Assembly: GCF_000948985.2 (NCBI RefSeq)
Contig: NZ_CP059734.1
Location: forward strand, 1,054,001 to 1,118,000
Origin: Thalassomonas viridans
GTDB taxonomy: Bacteria > Pseudomonadota > Gammaproteobacteria > Enterobacterales > Alteromonadaceae
DNA length: 64,000 bases
Reading direction: 5' to 3'
How positions within the stretch are numbered: position 1 is the stretch's first letter; each line of letters starts with the position of its first letter. This document shows, piece after piece, positions 15,805 through 25,088 of this stretch. The position numbers and the translations under genes were made by a program. The notes beneath the pieces were generated by a model. The model was not told where the DNA came from. It was given only the letters and a program-made list of their open reading frames with translations, and searched no databases.

Positions 15805-18168
15805 ATGACCCCTAAACATCCCAGAAAAAATCTAACAGCTCTGCTATTGTCCGCCGCAGTACTGGTTCATTCAGGCAGTTATGCACAAAGCGATGAACCC
15901 TACCAACTGCAAGATATCAGCTTAGAAGACTTACTCAATATAACGATATCATCAGCATCCGGTATTGAAGAAACTTTACGTGATGCCCCAGCCGCCATGG
16001 TTATCATTACCTCAGCCAATATAAAACAACGTGGTTACACCAGTATTGACGAGATAATTTTGGATTTACCAGGGTTCGATAGCACGGTTACTAATGGTAA
16101 TGGCGGTGTCATAACGTATCAACGCGGCTATCGCACGCCATTAACTCAACGAACCCTGATGCTAGTTAATGGCATAGTAGATAATCATTTATGGTACCAC
16201 GAGGCAACGCTCTCAAAAAATTACCCTTTATCCAACATAGAGCGGATCGAAGTTTTATATGGCCCGGTAGGGGCAGTATATGGGCCTAATGCTTTTTTAG
16301 GAATCATCAATTTAATCACACTCGATGCCAAAGGTACGCACCAGAATGATGATTTTTTCAAAGTGAATATTCAAACTGGAAGTTACGATACCCAAAGTGT
16401 CGATTTAACCGCTGGCGGAAATAGTGACCACTTTACCTATAACGTTTCTGCTAAATATTACTTAAGTGATGAAGCTGGCATAGATGATCTCTCACCTTGG
16501 GGATTTGTCAGTAACGAGCTATTGAGCAATAGAGATATTTGGGGGCCGGTAATATACGACACAGCGCTCGCTAATAATTGCCCGGCGGATGCTTGCCCCC
16601 ATAGCGCTAACAACAACGACTTCGGCAGCTACCACGATCCGCAGAGAGAATGGGGTATTCTTGCCGATGTCAGTTTTAAGGATTTTACCCTGGGTGTGAT
16701 TACCTGGGATATGCGTCATGGTTGGGGTCCACAATATCCTCATGACAGAGCACAACCTGGTGCTGAATGGTATCGAAACTCAGAGCAATATTACTTGCGG
16801 CATAAAGTAGACTTTAACGATCAACTTCAAATTAAGACCCTTGTGCTCAGTAGAACCAGTGGCAATGGCGGCTACTGGGTAGAGGCTTTTCCTGGCTCAA
16901 ATGCATTGTCTGGCCCGGATGTTGTGTCGCTTCTGACCATTTCAGATTGGAGGACAACTAATAAAAGTTGGCTATTTAAACAAGATTACGAATTCGGCTA
17001 TAGCGACATATTGATAATCAGCGGAGGTATCAAATTAGAAGATAAAGAACTCACCAAAGCTTATGATGCATGCGGTTATTATGCCGAAGCTTTTTGCTCG
17101 TCCGGTACGCCTGAAACCGCCGGAGATGGTGTTGCACTCAACACCGACAGCACTATAAATATTCAACCTGATACCTTAAGTAAGATGCCAGACGAAAACT
17201 TAGCAAATTTAACGGACAGAGGGGCATATGTGCAGGCTATTTGGAGCATAGACGATTGGCGGGTAAATGCAGGTATTCGATACGACAGAAATAGCTTGTA
17301 TGGCAGTACCGTTAATCCCAGAGCTTCTGCTATTTATTATCTTTCAGACAAATCAACCATAAAGCTGTTGTATGGCACTGCTTTTCAGGAGCCGGCACCG
17401 ATTCAGCTTTGGGGAGGATGGAGCGGCCGGGCTGCAAACCCTAACCTCAAACCCGAAAAGGCGAAAAACCTTGAACTTATCTATATGTACCAGCAAGACA
17501 ATTGGCTGCATGACTTGTCACTGTTCACCGCGAGATATGACAATGTAATAAAAGAAGAAGCAGAAAATGCAGGTAAACGCAGTACCCTAGGTTTGGAATA
17601 TCGCGGTAAATTTCAATTCGATAACTTTATTGAAGGCTCGGGTAATATTACCGGACACCTGTACTATACCTATACTAAATCGAAAAGCAGTGTTAGCTAC
17701 GACCATGAGTTGGATTTATGGGTGGGTGAGGGGATCGAGAATTGTCATGAAATCGCGGCAAGCAACACCCTGTCATACGATCCCTGCAGTGATATGAATA
17801 TAGATCTTGGCGATATTTCGCCTCACAAAATCAATGCAAGTATCAACGTGCCAATAGCAGAATCGTTAAATGTGAATGTTAAAGCCAACTGGGTAGCCAG
17901 TAAGCGACTTTATTTAAGAAACACGCTACGTGCAAAAAATAGAAAAAATGATCAATACCTAACCGTCGATGCAAATATCACCTATAGGTTCGAGCCTTTT
18001 CAAATTGGCTTAAAAGTTAAAAATTTATTTGATGAAAGCTATTACCACTCCGGCGCAGAAGCGGCGGCTAGCGGTGACGATTTTGAGCAGCGTTCGCAAG
18101 GTTGGGCCAATTCCCTTATCCCGCAGACAGGACGGAACTTTATGGTGACACTCAGTATGCGTTTTTAA
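15805..18168 (+). CDS. TonB-dependent outer-membrane receptor
   Basis: 787 residues with a signal peptide ending near residue 28 (GSYAQSDEP). The plug domain at about 50-175 includes EETLRDAPAAMVIITSANIKQRG, YQRGYRTPLTQRTLMLVNG and VLYGPVGAVYGPNAFLGIINL. A beta-barrel follows (PHKINASINVPIAESLNVNVKANWVASKRLYL...) and the protein ends with the outer-membrane signal LSMRF. An AGAGGGA site lies just upstream of the ATG. It differs clearly from the receptor at 8.1 kb. The ligand is unknown and no transport or catabolic partner is adjacent. Confidence 0.9.
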   Translation: MTPKHPRKNLTALLLSAAVLVHSGSYAQSDEPYQLQDISLEDLLNITISSASGIEETLRDAPAAMVIITSANIKQRGYTSIDEIILDLPGFDSTVTNGNGGVITYQRGYRTPLTQRTLMLVNGIVDNHLWYHEATLSKNYPLSNIERIEVLYGPVGAVYGPNAFLGIINLITLDAKGTHQNDDFFKVNIQTGSYDTQSVDLTAGGNSDHFTYNVSAKYYLSDEAGIDDLSPWGFVSNELLSNRDIWGPVIYDTALANNCPADACPHSANNNDFGSYHDPQREWGILADVSFKDFTLGVITWDMRHGWGPQYPHDRAQPGAEWYRNSEQYYLRHKVDFNDQLQIKTLVLSRTSGNGGYWVEAFPGSNALSGPDVVSLLTISDWRTTNKSWLFKQDYEFGYSDILIISGGIKLEDKELTKAYDACGYYAEAFCSSGTPETAGDGVALNTDSTINIQPDTLSKMPDENLANLTDRGAYVQAIWSIDDWRVNAGIRYDRNSLYGSTVNPRASAIYYLSDKSTIKLLYGTAFQEPAPIQLWGGWSGRAANPNLKPEKAKNLELIYMYQQDNWLHDLSLFTARYDNVIKEEAENAGKRSTLGLEYRGKFQFDNFIEGSGNITGHLYYTYTKSKSSVSYDHELDLWVGEGIENCHEIAASNTLSYDPCSDMNIDLGDISPHKINASINVPIAESLNVNVKANWVASKRLYLRNTLRAKNRKNDQYLTVDANITYRFEPFQIGLKVKNLFDESYYHSGAEAAASGDDFEQRSQGWANSLIPQTGRNFMVTLSMRF

Positions 18169-18372
18169 TTTGGGGTCATATTCTAAATGACTATGTTTTT
18201 GATGTTATTAAAAGCAGTTTTAACGCCTTCCAGATTAAAGCTGCCTTAAGTTCAACATGAATGATATTATCATGCAGATGACAATGATACTCTCCACGAA
18301 TATTACTCATCGCACGTAGTTAAATCAGAAAAATAAAACGTAATCTAGGGGGGGATCTTTCGTGTTCATAAC

Positions 18373-18745
18373 TTAATCAACCCACATCGGTAACCACATC
18401 ATAGCAAATGCCAGATTAACCATGCTTGCATAGTTTTGCTCTGAATTATCGTATCTTGTTGCTATTGCTCGAAAATGTTTAATTCTGGCAAAAGCATTTT
18501 CAACCAAGTGCCGATATTTATAAAGGCACCAGTCCATCCCATCATTGCCAGTTTTACTATTTTTCCTACGTGGTATGACTGAGATTGCACCGTTATTTTC
18601 GCTACATTTTCTAACAGCTTCGCTATCATAGCCTTTATCTGCAACCACATATTCAGATTGTCTCGAATGAGTTATCAAGGAGTTTGCATGGCTGACATCA
18701 TGAATTTGGCCTCCGGATAACTCAAAATATACGGGTAACTAACGG
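18373..18745 (-). pseudogene. IS5-family transposase, C-terminal fragment
   Basis: The frame can be read upstream of the nearest ATG: PVYFELSGGQIHDVSHANSL... then ADKGYDSEAV near the middle and RHLVENAFARIKHFRAIATRYD at the C-terminus. The latter carries the YREx6-like E region of IS5 DDE transposases. The N-terminal half, with the first catalytic Asp, is missing: the frame is cut at about 18750 where the IS3 element begins. The 3' IS5-like end is near 18350. Confidence 0.8.
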
Positions 18746-18781
18746 CGTTTTTCAAGACAGTTGTCACCACTTGATTAATTC

Positions 18782-19849
18782 TTATGCTGCTTCCTTGACT
18801 TCCCGTTCGGGATTCAAGGTTACTGCTCCAACCTGATCTAGATTTTGTATCTCTCCTGACCAACGTTGAGGTCTTTTGGTTCTCGCTGCTTCCAGTACTT
18901 TTCGTCGATCCGCTAGGATCGTCCCATCCAATCCCTGATGACGTTGTGAAGGCGTTACAAACTTAATCCGGCTATGCTTATGTTCTTCGTTATACCAGCC
19001 AACAAACGTCTGTACCCAGCTGCGTGCCTCGTCGAGATTTTTAAAACCATGTGAAGGCCAGTCAGGGCGGTATTTCAGGGTACGGAAGGTTGACTCTGAA
19101 AACGGGTTGTCGTTACTTACCCTTGGCCGGTTATACGAAGGGGTAACACCCAGCTCTTCCATTTTGGCTTTCATCGTCACTGATTTCATCGGCGCTCCGT
19201 TATCAGAATGTAGTACCAGCAGACTTTTTACGGTATGCTCTCGCCAACAGGTGCGCTGAAGCAATTCGGCAGCCTTCTGTCCACACTCTTGCTCATGCAC
19301 TTCATAGCCGACGATTTTCCGGCTGTAAATATCTACAATCATGTATAAGTAAAAATATTGTCCTCTGACTGTTGAAGCACAATAGGTTATATCCCAAGAC
19401 CACACCTCATTCGGATTTTCTGCGGTATAAGTCGTTGGTTTATTTACCTTGCCTGGTGCCCGGCTTCTTCCTCTATGGTGCAACTGGTTAGCCTGTTTTA
19501 ATACCCGGTAATAAGTGGATACCGAGGCAATATAACGCCCTTCATCCAACAATGCCGGTACTATCTGAGACGGCGGTAGGCTGGCATATTTAGGGCTATT
19601 GCAGACTTCAATAATTTGCTCCCGCTCTTGCTCGGTTAATTTATTTGGTGGTGCCGGCCTTATCGCTGTCGGGCGCTTATCTTCCTGTAATCGACCCGCC
19701 GGGGTCCAGCGGCGATAAGTACGTAAACTTATGCCCACCTCAAGGCACGCCATCTCCCGGCGGGCACCTTGCTGGTAAGCTTCATCAATGAACCCCACCA
19801 GCTTTTTGCGCTCTGATAAAGGGGTTAATGCTCCTCGTCTTCTTCCCAA
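18782..19849 (-). CDS. IS3-family transposase OrfB (integrase core)
   Basis: 355 residues with the DDE integrase core: D in VWSWDITYC, D in VLHSDNGAPM, E in NDNPFSESTFRTLKYRP. It is in the -1 frame relative to orfA and overlaps its end. The slippery heptamer A_AAA_AAG lies in orfA (19861-19867 on the minus strand), just upstream of the OrfB ATG. The working transposase would be the OrfAB fusion. It appears intact. Confidence 0.92.
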   Translation of the reverse strand: MGRRRGALTPLSERKKLVGFIDEAYQQGARREMACLEVGISLRTYRRWTPAGRLQEDKRPTAIRPAPPNKLTEQEREQIIEVCNSPKYASLPPSQIVPALLDEGRYIASVSTYYRVLKQANQLHHRGRSRAPGKVNKPTTYTAENPNEVWSWDITYCASTVRGQYFYLYMIVDIYSRKIVGYEVHEQECGQKAAELLQRTCWREHTVKSLLVLHSDNGAPMKSVTMKAKMEELGVTPSYNRPRVSNDNPFSESTFRTLKYRPDWPSHGFKNLDEARSWVQTFVGWYNEEHKHSRIKFVTPSQRHQGLDGTILADRRKVLEAARTKRPQRWSGEIQNLDQVGAVTLNPEREVKEAA

Positions 19850-20322
19850 AGCGCATTGAGCTTTTTTCGCAAAACAAGCAGCGCGGCAGTCTCGGCAAGC
19901 GCCTTTTCTTTTTGTCTGAGTTCACGCTTGAGTTGTTTAATGGCTTTTTTATCCGCCTGAGCCTGCTTGCGCGCTTCTTGCTGCTGGGTTTTGCTGTTTT
20001 TAAACCCCTGCATACACTCAGCTTTCCAGGTGTGAACCTGTTCGACATATAAGCCTTTTTCCCGACAGTATTGACTTAACTCAGCTTCAGAGAATGAAGC
20101 CGTTTCAACGACTACTGAAAACTTCTCGGCATCTGACCACTGAGCAGGTGGTGTAGGCTTATCTGGCACTGTAAAACCTTTTTCTCTGACTTCTTTCATC
20201 CAAGCATATATGGTTTGATAATGGATGTCTTGCTCCAGGGCGACCTCTCTCACTGACCGACTTAGTGGCGGGAGGACCTTACGGAGAATAGCTTCTTTTC
20301 TTTCTGCTGAATATTTGGGCAT
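19825..20322 (-). CDS. IS3-family OrfA (helix-turn-helix, leucine zipper)
   Basis: 165 residues. An N-terminal HTH (ILRKVLPPLSRSVREVALEQDIHYQTIYAWMKEV) and a second HTH-like region are followed by a long C-terminal coiled coil (KAIKQLKRELRQKEKALAETAALLVLRKKL). It binds the IS ends and regulates transposition. It overlaps orfB. Confidence 0.9.
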   Translation of the reverse strand: MPKYSAERKEAILRKVLPPLSRSVREVALEQDIHYQTIYAWMKEVREKGFTVPDKPTPPAQWSDAEKFSVVVETASFSEAELSQYCREKGLYVEQVHTWKAECMQGFKNSKTQQQEARKQAQADKKAIKQLKRELRQKEKALAETAALLVLRKKLNALWEEDEEH

Positions 20323-20475
20323 TTCAAACCTTATTTCCGCCCCCTAATAATGCTAACAACTTAAATCAAAGGGGTGACAACAATCCTGCCACAGGGGGCT
20401 AACAAATATTGTATATACAGAGCATTGAAAACAAGGCAGAATATCGAAAGTGTATAAGTCATCAGTGATGAAAGA

Positions 20476-21048
20476 GTGAAAGCGTTAAGTAGTAGGGCAA
20501 AACATTCACGAGATGCCTTGATTAGATCGGGTCTTGAACTGCTAATCAACAATAAGGAGGCATCGCTAAAAGACATTTCAGCTCATGCTAACGTAGGTAG
20601 AGCTACCCTTTATAGACACTTTGAAACGAAAGAAGACTTGATGATTGCTATTGGCTTCTGTTGCCTGGAAAGACTTGGCGACGCCTGCAAACACATAGAG
20701 TCTGAATCTGATTCTGCAGTTGAAGCTATCAATCTTTTGTTTCACAGCATTATTCCCTTGGCTGATGAACTTCGTTTCTTGGAGTGTTTGGAAATGCTGG
20801 CCAACCAAGAGCCCAAACTGATGAACATCTATATGAAGCAAATGCAGGACACCTGGAACTTGGTTGAACGTGCTAAAGCAGAAGGGGATATTAGCAATGA
20901 ACTCCCGACTACGTGGATCACCAATCTCATTGAAGGCTTAACCTATGCCGCTTCTGAAACACTTGCCTATGGCCAGAATACACCAGAAGAAGTCGCCAAG
21001 TTTGCCTACAGAACTTTCTCCAACGGTGTTATTTGCTCTAAACGCTAA
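20476..21048 (+). CDS. TetR/AcrR-family transcriptional regulator
   Basis: 190 residues from a GTG start. N-terminal HTH at about 10-55 (ALIRSGLELLINNKEASLKDISAHANVGRATLYRHFETKEDLM); the remainder is a helical ligand-binding domain. It converges with the amine oxidase gene. Two copies of the palindrome GAGACACAAnTGTCTC upstream of that oxidase have TetR-operator form, so the oxidase is the probable target. This is inferred from proximity only. Confidence 0.85.
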   Translation: MKALSSRAKHSRDALIRSGLELLINNKEASLKDISAHANVGRATLYRHFETKEDLMIAIGFCCLERLGDACKHIESESDSAVEAINLLFHSIIPLADELRFLECLEMLANQEPKLMNIYMKQMQDTWNLVERAKAEGDISNELPTTWITNLIEGLTYAASETLAYGQNTPEEVAKFAYRTFSNGVICSKR

Positions 21049-21109
21049 ACTCAATGTCCTAAGTAAAGGGGAAATCAATCCCCCAAAACATTAATTTCAG
21101 CGCAACAGG

Positions 21110-22399
21110 CTACTTAGATTCGGTAATTGTCAAAATATCTTCAACTGCTGTGTACGCAGACTTTGCTGCAGCGTGAACGGTACTGGTTCCCGTGTACATA
21201 TCAGTATTGTATCCTTCTCCGGCAAAATATACTTTGTTATTTATAGGCCTAGCCATTTCTTCGACCACGGAATAGTCAAGATAGTGGGCATATGACCCCT
21301 GAATAAAAGGTTCCATACTCCAGTTATGAAATACGTGAGATTCATATAATTGACTGGCCTTGCCATCATACAGCGCATCTAATTCCGCCAGGATTTTATT
21401 AAGCATTTCCTCTTCCGTCAGGTGAACATAGTCTGACGCGTAGTCCCCTGTTGTGAAGAAGCCCAGAATGTTATCATTGCTGTCTTTGTTAAAGGCTGCG
21501 TCATAAAACAACTTATCCCCATTTTCATCATACTCTCCAGCTTCAGGATCACCGGCATACAACATATCCGGGTAAAATTTCTCCGAGAACTTTATAAACA
21601 CCTTTAATGCATCCGGCATATAAAGCTGCTCTAGCGCATCATTCTTTTCTGGTGGAAGTGCAGGGTTAAAGTTAATCGACCCCTCTTGTAAAATACTCAC
21701 GGGTACTGTCACGATAACCTTGTCCCCTGAAAATGACTGTCCGTTGATTGTTTTTACCAGCACTTTTTCACCTGAATAATCGATGCCGGTGACAGGGGTG
21801 TTATAAGTAATATTTTGCTCAATTCCAGGTACAATAAACCTCTCAAAAAAGTCAAACCAAGTGTCACGCTTGAATTTGTATTCGGAATAGGTTTTAGCAA
21901 ACTCTGTATCCTGCGCTAACTTATTGTCCACTATACCGTAAATGCTCTGCGGCGAATAAGGTACCACCTCAAGATCCATATTTACTTTGGGGTCATTCAA
22001 AATTTCATTTAGAATCTTAGGATCTGTATGTATCCACTCAGCCCCTACGTCGATGGGAAAATCCGCTAATTGCTCGTTCTTTTTGATGCGACCTCCAAAA
22101 CCGGGCGACGCTTCGATTATTTGAAACGGGATATTTTGCTGCTTCAAGATATGGCCAGCGGTGAGACCTGCTGCGCCAGCACCTATGATGAGCACTTTTC
22201 CATCAAATTTGACGTCAGAACTATTTACTGGTGAAATTGATTTGTTTAAGCAGCCTGCCAGCATGGAAGTTAGTAAGGGGATACCTAAGCCAACTTTAAG
22301 CAGTAACTTGCAAAACACTTTATTGGAAGTAGAGCGCTTTTTCTCTTTAAATACTGTGTGCATTTTCATATTCATCTTCATATTCATCTTCATTTTCAA
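21110..22399 (-). CDS. Flavin amine oxidase, predicted lipoprotein
   Basis: About 420 residues. An FAD-binding Rossmann motif is at about 69-97 (LIIGAGAAGLTAGHILKQQ), followed by FGGRI and DVGAEWIH typical of flavin monoamine oxidases, and a C-terminal FAD segment NKVYFAGEGYNTDMYTGT. The N-terminal segment ends in a lipobox LLAGC-like motif (SMLAGC), predicting a membrane-anchored periplasmic lipoprotein. The N-terminus M-K-M-K-M-N-M-K-M-N-M-K-M comes from a tandem hexamer repeat with at least six in-frame ATGs. MHTVFKEK (22360) is the last of these. The substrate amine is unknown. Confidence 0.85.
   Translation of the reverse strand: MKMKMNMKMNMKMHTVFKEKKRSTSNKVFCKLLLKVGLGIPLLTSMLAGCLNKSISPVNSSDVKFDGKVLIIGAGAAGLTAGHILKQQNIPFQIIEASPGFGGRIKKNEQLADFPIDVGAEWIHTDPKILNEILNDPKVNMDLEVVPYSPQSIYGIVDNKLAQDTEFAKTYSEYKFKRDTWFDFFERFIVPGIEQNITYNTPVTGIDYSGEKVLVKTINGQSFSGDKVIVTVPVSILQEGSINFNPALPPEKNDALEQLYMPDALKVFIKFSEKFYPDMLYAGDPEAGEYDENGDKLFYDAAFNKDSNDNILGFFTTGDYASDYVHLTEEEMLNKILAELDALYDGKASQLYESHVFHNWSMEPFIQGSYAHYLDYSVVEEMARPINNKVYFAGEGYNTDMYTGTSTVHAAAKSAYTAVEDILTITESK
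22359..22396 (-). repeat. ATG-rich tandem repeat at the amine oxidase start
   Basis: A 12-bp unit (ATGAAGATGAAT) in about two and a half copies. Unit length is a multiple of three, so copy-number change would add or remove M-K-M-N residues without altering the frame. It could alter start-site spacing. Confidence 0.65.
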
Positions 22400-22488
22400 T
22401 CCGGTAGTAAACTAAGTGGAATAACTAAAAACACCAAAGAACCTTTTAGGCCTGTGGCATGTGTAATAATTTAAGCTTCACCACTAAC

Positions 22489-22504
22489 GAGACACAAATG
22501 TCTC
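22489..22504. promoter_or_regulatory. Palindromic operator GAGACACAAATGTCTC
   Basis: A 16-bp dyad about 90-130 bp upstream of the amine oxidase start. It is one of two nearly identical sites and has TetR-type operator geometry. Confidence 0.6.
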
Positions 22505-22534
22505 ACTTGCGGCAATTAAATCATTATAATGAAT

Positions 22535-22550
22535 GAGACACAAGTGTCTC
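22535..22550. promoter_or_regulatory. Palindromic operator GAGACACAAGTGTCTC
   Basis: Second dyad, 46 bp from the first and differing from it at one base. Likely bound by the TetR protein encoded at 20476. Confidence 0.6.
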
Positions 22551-22686
22551 GATAAATTTGTTTATTAGCTTTGTGCAATATCTGTGAAATTCTTTGAGTA
22601 GTATAAAGGTCGGTTTTATATGCTTAGCATTGCCAGCTTCTGTATAAAAAACAGACGGAAATCAAATGTTCTTTAAATTGGGACCA

Positions 22687-22713
22687 CAAGCAATGCGGGA
22701 CATCCACAAACTT
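22687..22713 (+). repeat. Dispersed repeat beginning CAAGCAATGCGGGACATCC
   Basis: A 27-bp match to the starts of the tandem units at 10677 and 10731; a degenerate copy lies at 7849. All are on the plus strand next to mobile or broken genes. Confidence 0.65.
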
Positions 22714-23183
22714 GCACTGCTAAAAAGATGGGGTTGTAAATCAGATTTTGGCTGCCCAATTCCGTGGATTTTAAATCCGGCGCAGCAACTTTATCGCTGA
22801 GGAGCCGGTTATGGTGATATAGACCAACGTCGGTAAGCCTTATAAAGGCTGCTGCTGTCATGAAAACATAACTGCTGGCATTGCTGTTCAACGGTTAAAT
22901 TATTTTCGATGCCCCGCTGGGCTTTTTTCTTTCTTACCTTGTCCAGTAATTCGCTAAAACTTGTCTGCTCGGCTTTGAGCTTACGATATAGGGTAGAGCG
23001 GCTCATATGCAGCTGTTCACAAACATATTGCTGCTGACTATAGCGGCGTAAGTCAGCAGATAATAAAGCGTTTATTTGTTCCGACAGGCTTTTTTCAGCC
23101 GATAACTGATGCAAGATAGATTTCGCCCGCTCACCAATTATACCAATCGGCATAAATATATGATCTAATATGGTTAAAATTAA

Positions 23184-23690
23184 ATGCTAATAAATTTAAT
23201 CATGCATCAATTAGAGACTATAGACTTCAAATCCTTGGCAAGACATGAAAAAAATGCGCAGAAGCGAATCCGGCTTTTGGCATTAGCACATTTTAAAGAG
23301 GGCATGAATAGAACCGAGATATCGAAATTACTGAAGGTAAGCCGCACCAGCGTCAACAAATGGGTTGCAGGTTTCTTATCTCAGGGGGTAGATGGGTTAT
23401 CCGCCAAGCCTCAACCGGGAAGGCCGCCATTATTATCAACTGAACAATTACAACAAATAGCTAAGTTAGTTGAGCAGGAAGCAAATAAGGACAGTGGTGG
23501 GCGTTTAAAAGGAAGTGATATCAATGAGTTTATCAAGCAGGAGTTTGGTGTCATATATGAGCCTTCTCATGTATATCGTTTGCTCAAGAAAATGGGCTTC
23601 TCCTGGATAACGAGTCGCTCTAAACACCCTAAACAATCAGACCAGGTACAGGAATCTTTTAAAAAACTTCCAGTTGTCAACGATCCTTAA
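23184..23690 (+). CDS. IS630 transposase, first frame
   Basis: 168 residues: a paired HTH region with HTH 1 (MNRTEISKLLKVSRTSVNKWVAGFLSQGVDGL) and a winged-helix segment (DINEFIKQEFGVIYEPSHVYRLLKKMGFSWITSRSKHPKQ). The frame ends at 23690 after an A-rich run; the DDE domain continues in the +1 frame. The start may be the internal Met at 23202. Confidence 0.85.
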   Translation: MLINLIMHQLETIDFKSLARHEKNAQKRIRLLALAHFKEGMNRTEISKLLKVSRTSVNKWVAGFLSQGVDGLSAKPQPGRPPLLSTEQLQQIAKLVEQEANKDSGGRLKGSDINEFIKQEFGVIYEPSHVYRLLKKMGFSWITSRSKHPKQSDQVQESFKKLPVVNDP

Positions 23691-24237
23691 CGTTCCTGGG
23701 CACATCTCTCTGGATAAAGTTGATGTTTGGTTTCAAGACGAAGCACGATTCGGTCAACAAAATACAACAACTCGGCTATGGGCAAGGACAGGCACTCGAC
23801 CTAGAGCTATAAAACAACAACAATTCGAATATGTGTACCTATTCGGTGCTGTATGTCCTGCCACAGGCGCAACAGAGGCCGTGATAGCCCCTTGCGTAAA
23901 CCAAGAAGTCATGAGCCACCATCTTGCTCAAATATCCCAAAGAACACCTCCGGGTCGTTATGCTGTAGTGCTCATGGATGGTGCCAGTTGGCATACCGCT
24001 AGCGTTGCAAACCAATTCGATAATCTCAATATACTGAAACTACCGCCGTACTCTCCAGAATTAAATCCTATAGAACAGGTATGGCAATGGCTACGGCAAA
24101 ATGAATTAGCCAATCAATGTTTTGCTGGATATGAAGATATCGTTAACAAGCTGACATCAGCATGGAATAACTTCATCAGAGATGAGCAAATGGTAAAAGG
24201 GGTATGTAGTCGAGACTGGATTGAATTGAACAGTTAA
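23674..24237 (+). CDS. IS630 transposase, second frame (DDE domain)
   Basis: 187 residues carrying the catalytic core: D in VDVWFQDEARFGQQ, D in VVLMDGASWHTA, E in YSPELNPIEQVWQWLR. It overlaps the first frame by 17 bp in the +1 register, with the run TTTTAAAAAAC just upstream. A fused product would need +1 (or -2) frameshifting. Two-frame organisation is known in IS630, so this may be programmed rather than a mutation. Confidence 0.85.
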   Translation: MSTILNVPGHISLDKVDVWFQDEARFGQQNTTTRLWARTGTRPRAIKQQQFEYVYLFGAVCPATGATEAVIAPCVNQEVMSHHLAQISQRTPPGRYAVVLMDGASWHTASVANQFDNLNILKLPPYSPELNPIEQVWQWLRQNELANQCFAGYEDIVNKLTSAWNNFIRDEQMVKGVCSRDWIELNS

Positions 24238-25088
24238 TTATGCCGATTGGTATTACTTGCTTCAGGTATGGATTGGCGTGGGTGATAGGTAAACTCATTA
24301 CTTCACGTGAAAGCACAAGACAATCAGACTCGGCATTAAAACTAATGTCTTTACCAAAAACCTTATAGTAATCATTGTGATGCTCAGGGCGGGCATAAGC
24401 AAACCCGGCGCGGATCACAGGTATAGTAAAACCACAAAAATAACCTGCCCAGGCCAGTAAGGCCGACATACTCCGCTCTATTGCCGCCACGGGATAACTT
24501 CTGTCCAGAAACTTAAAACTCAGCACGTAGGTGTTTTCCTGTTTCGACAAACACCAGCTTTCTGAAGGGTTTAATAACATAATATGGCGGTTAAAAATGT
24601 CGAATACTTCTGCAAGCGTACCCGCCTGAGAAATCCAATTCGCCAGAATGCCTTTGGCTTTCTGATTAACCGTGCTGCCTATTGTTAAACCAAAGCCTGT
24701 CTGTGAAGCTTTCTGCTCTGCCAGCAACCATAAGCGCAGCAAATATGCCTCAGGTAACCGCTGTTCTTGCAGTAGCTCTGCGGTCGGCTCTGGCAAGTGC
24801 TCGTCGGTGAAATATTGGCGAAGTGGGGGAGCGATTAGCTCAATATCTTGTCGCGTGATGATTTTTAAAGCCAATAACTGGCGCGCCAGATCAATCACGG
24901 CAATGGCTGACACTGACTTTTCTGACATGTTTTTATTGTTCTTATTGAGCATGAGCCACTTTATTACCAGTCACTGACAAGGTTTTGGTTAAATTGACAC
25001 AAAAAGCCGAAAAGTTGAAGCCCAGGGACATAACTTAAGCAAAACAATGCCTTTAAGATAAATAAACAGAAAAAACCGGAGGCTTCTC

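Larger units (their letters stand above)
18760..20381. mobile_element. IS3-family insertion sequence
   Basis: The short terminal repeats are GTTGTCACC (18760) and GGTGACAAC (20373-20381), continued by CTTGATTAA-type similarity inside. It contains orfA and orfB in the -1 frameshift arrangement. No clear direct repeat flanks it, and the other half of the IS5 it interrupts is not present on the far side. A deletion therefore probably accompanied or followed insertion. Confidence 0.75.
23143..24250 (+). mobile_element. IS630-family element (1108 bp) with TA target duplication
   Basis: Terminal inverted repeats CCAATCGGCATAA (23143) and TTATGCCGATTGG (ending 24250) are flanked on both sides by TA, the IS630/Tc1-type target duplication. 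It contains a two-frame transposase and disrupts an AraC-family gene. Confidence 0.88.
22809..24952 (-). pseudogene. AraC-family regulator interrupted by IS630
   Basis: The N-terminal part (24253-24952) carries an arabinose-binding-like sensor domain ending ...ITHANPYLKQV. The C-terminal part (22809-23140) begins IGERAKSILHQL and contains the AraC HTH (QYVCEQLHMSRSTLYRKLKAEQTSFSELL; LCFHDSSSLYKAYRRW). Removing 23143-24250 and one TA rejoins both parts in frame to a protein of about 340 residues. The insertion is therefore recent: no other lesion is visible. The intact gene would have faced the divergent flavoprotein at 25089, its probable target. Confidence 0.85.
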
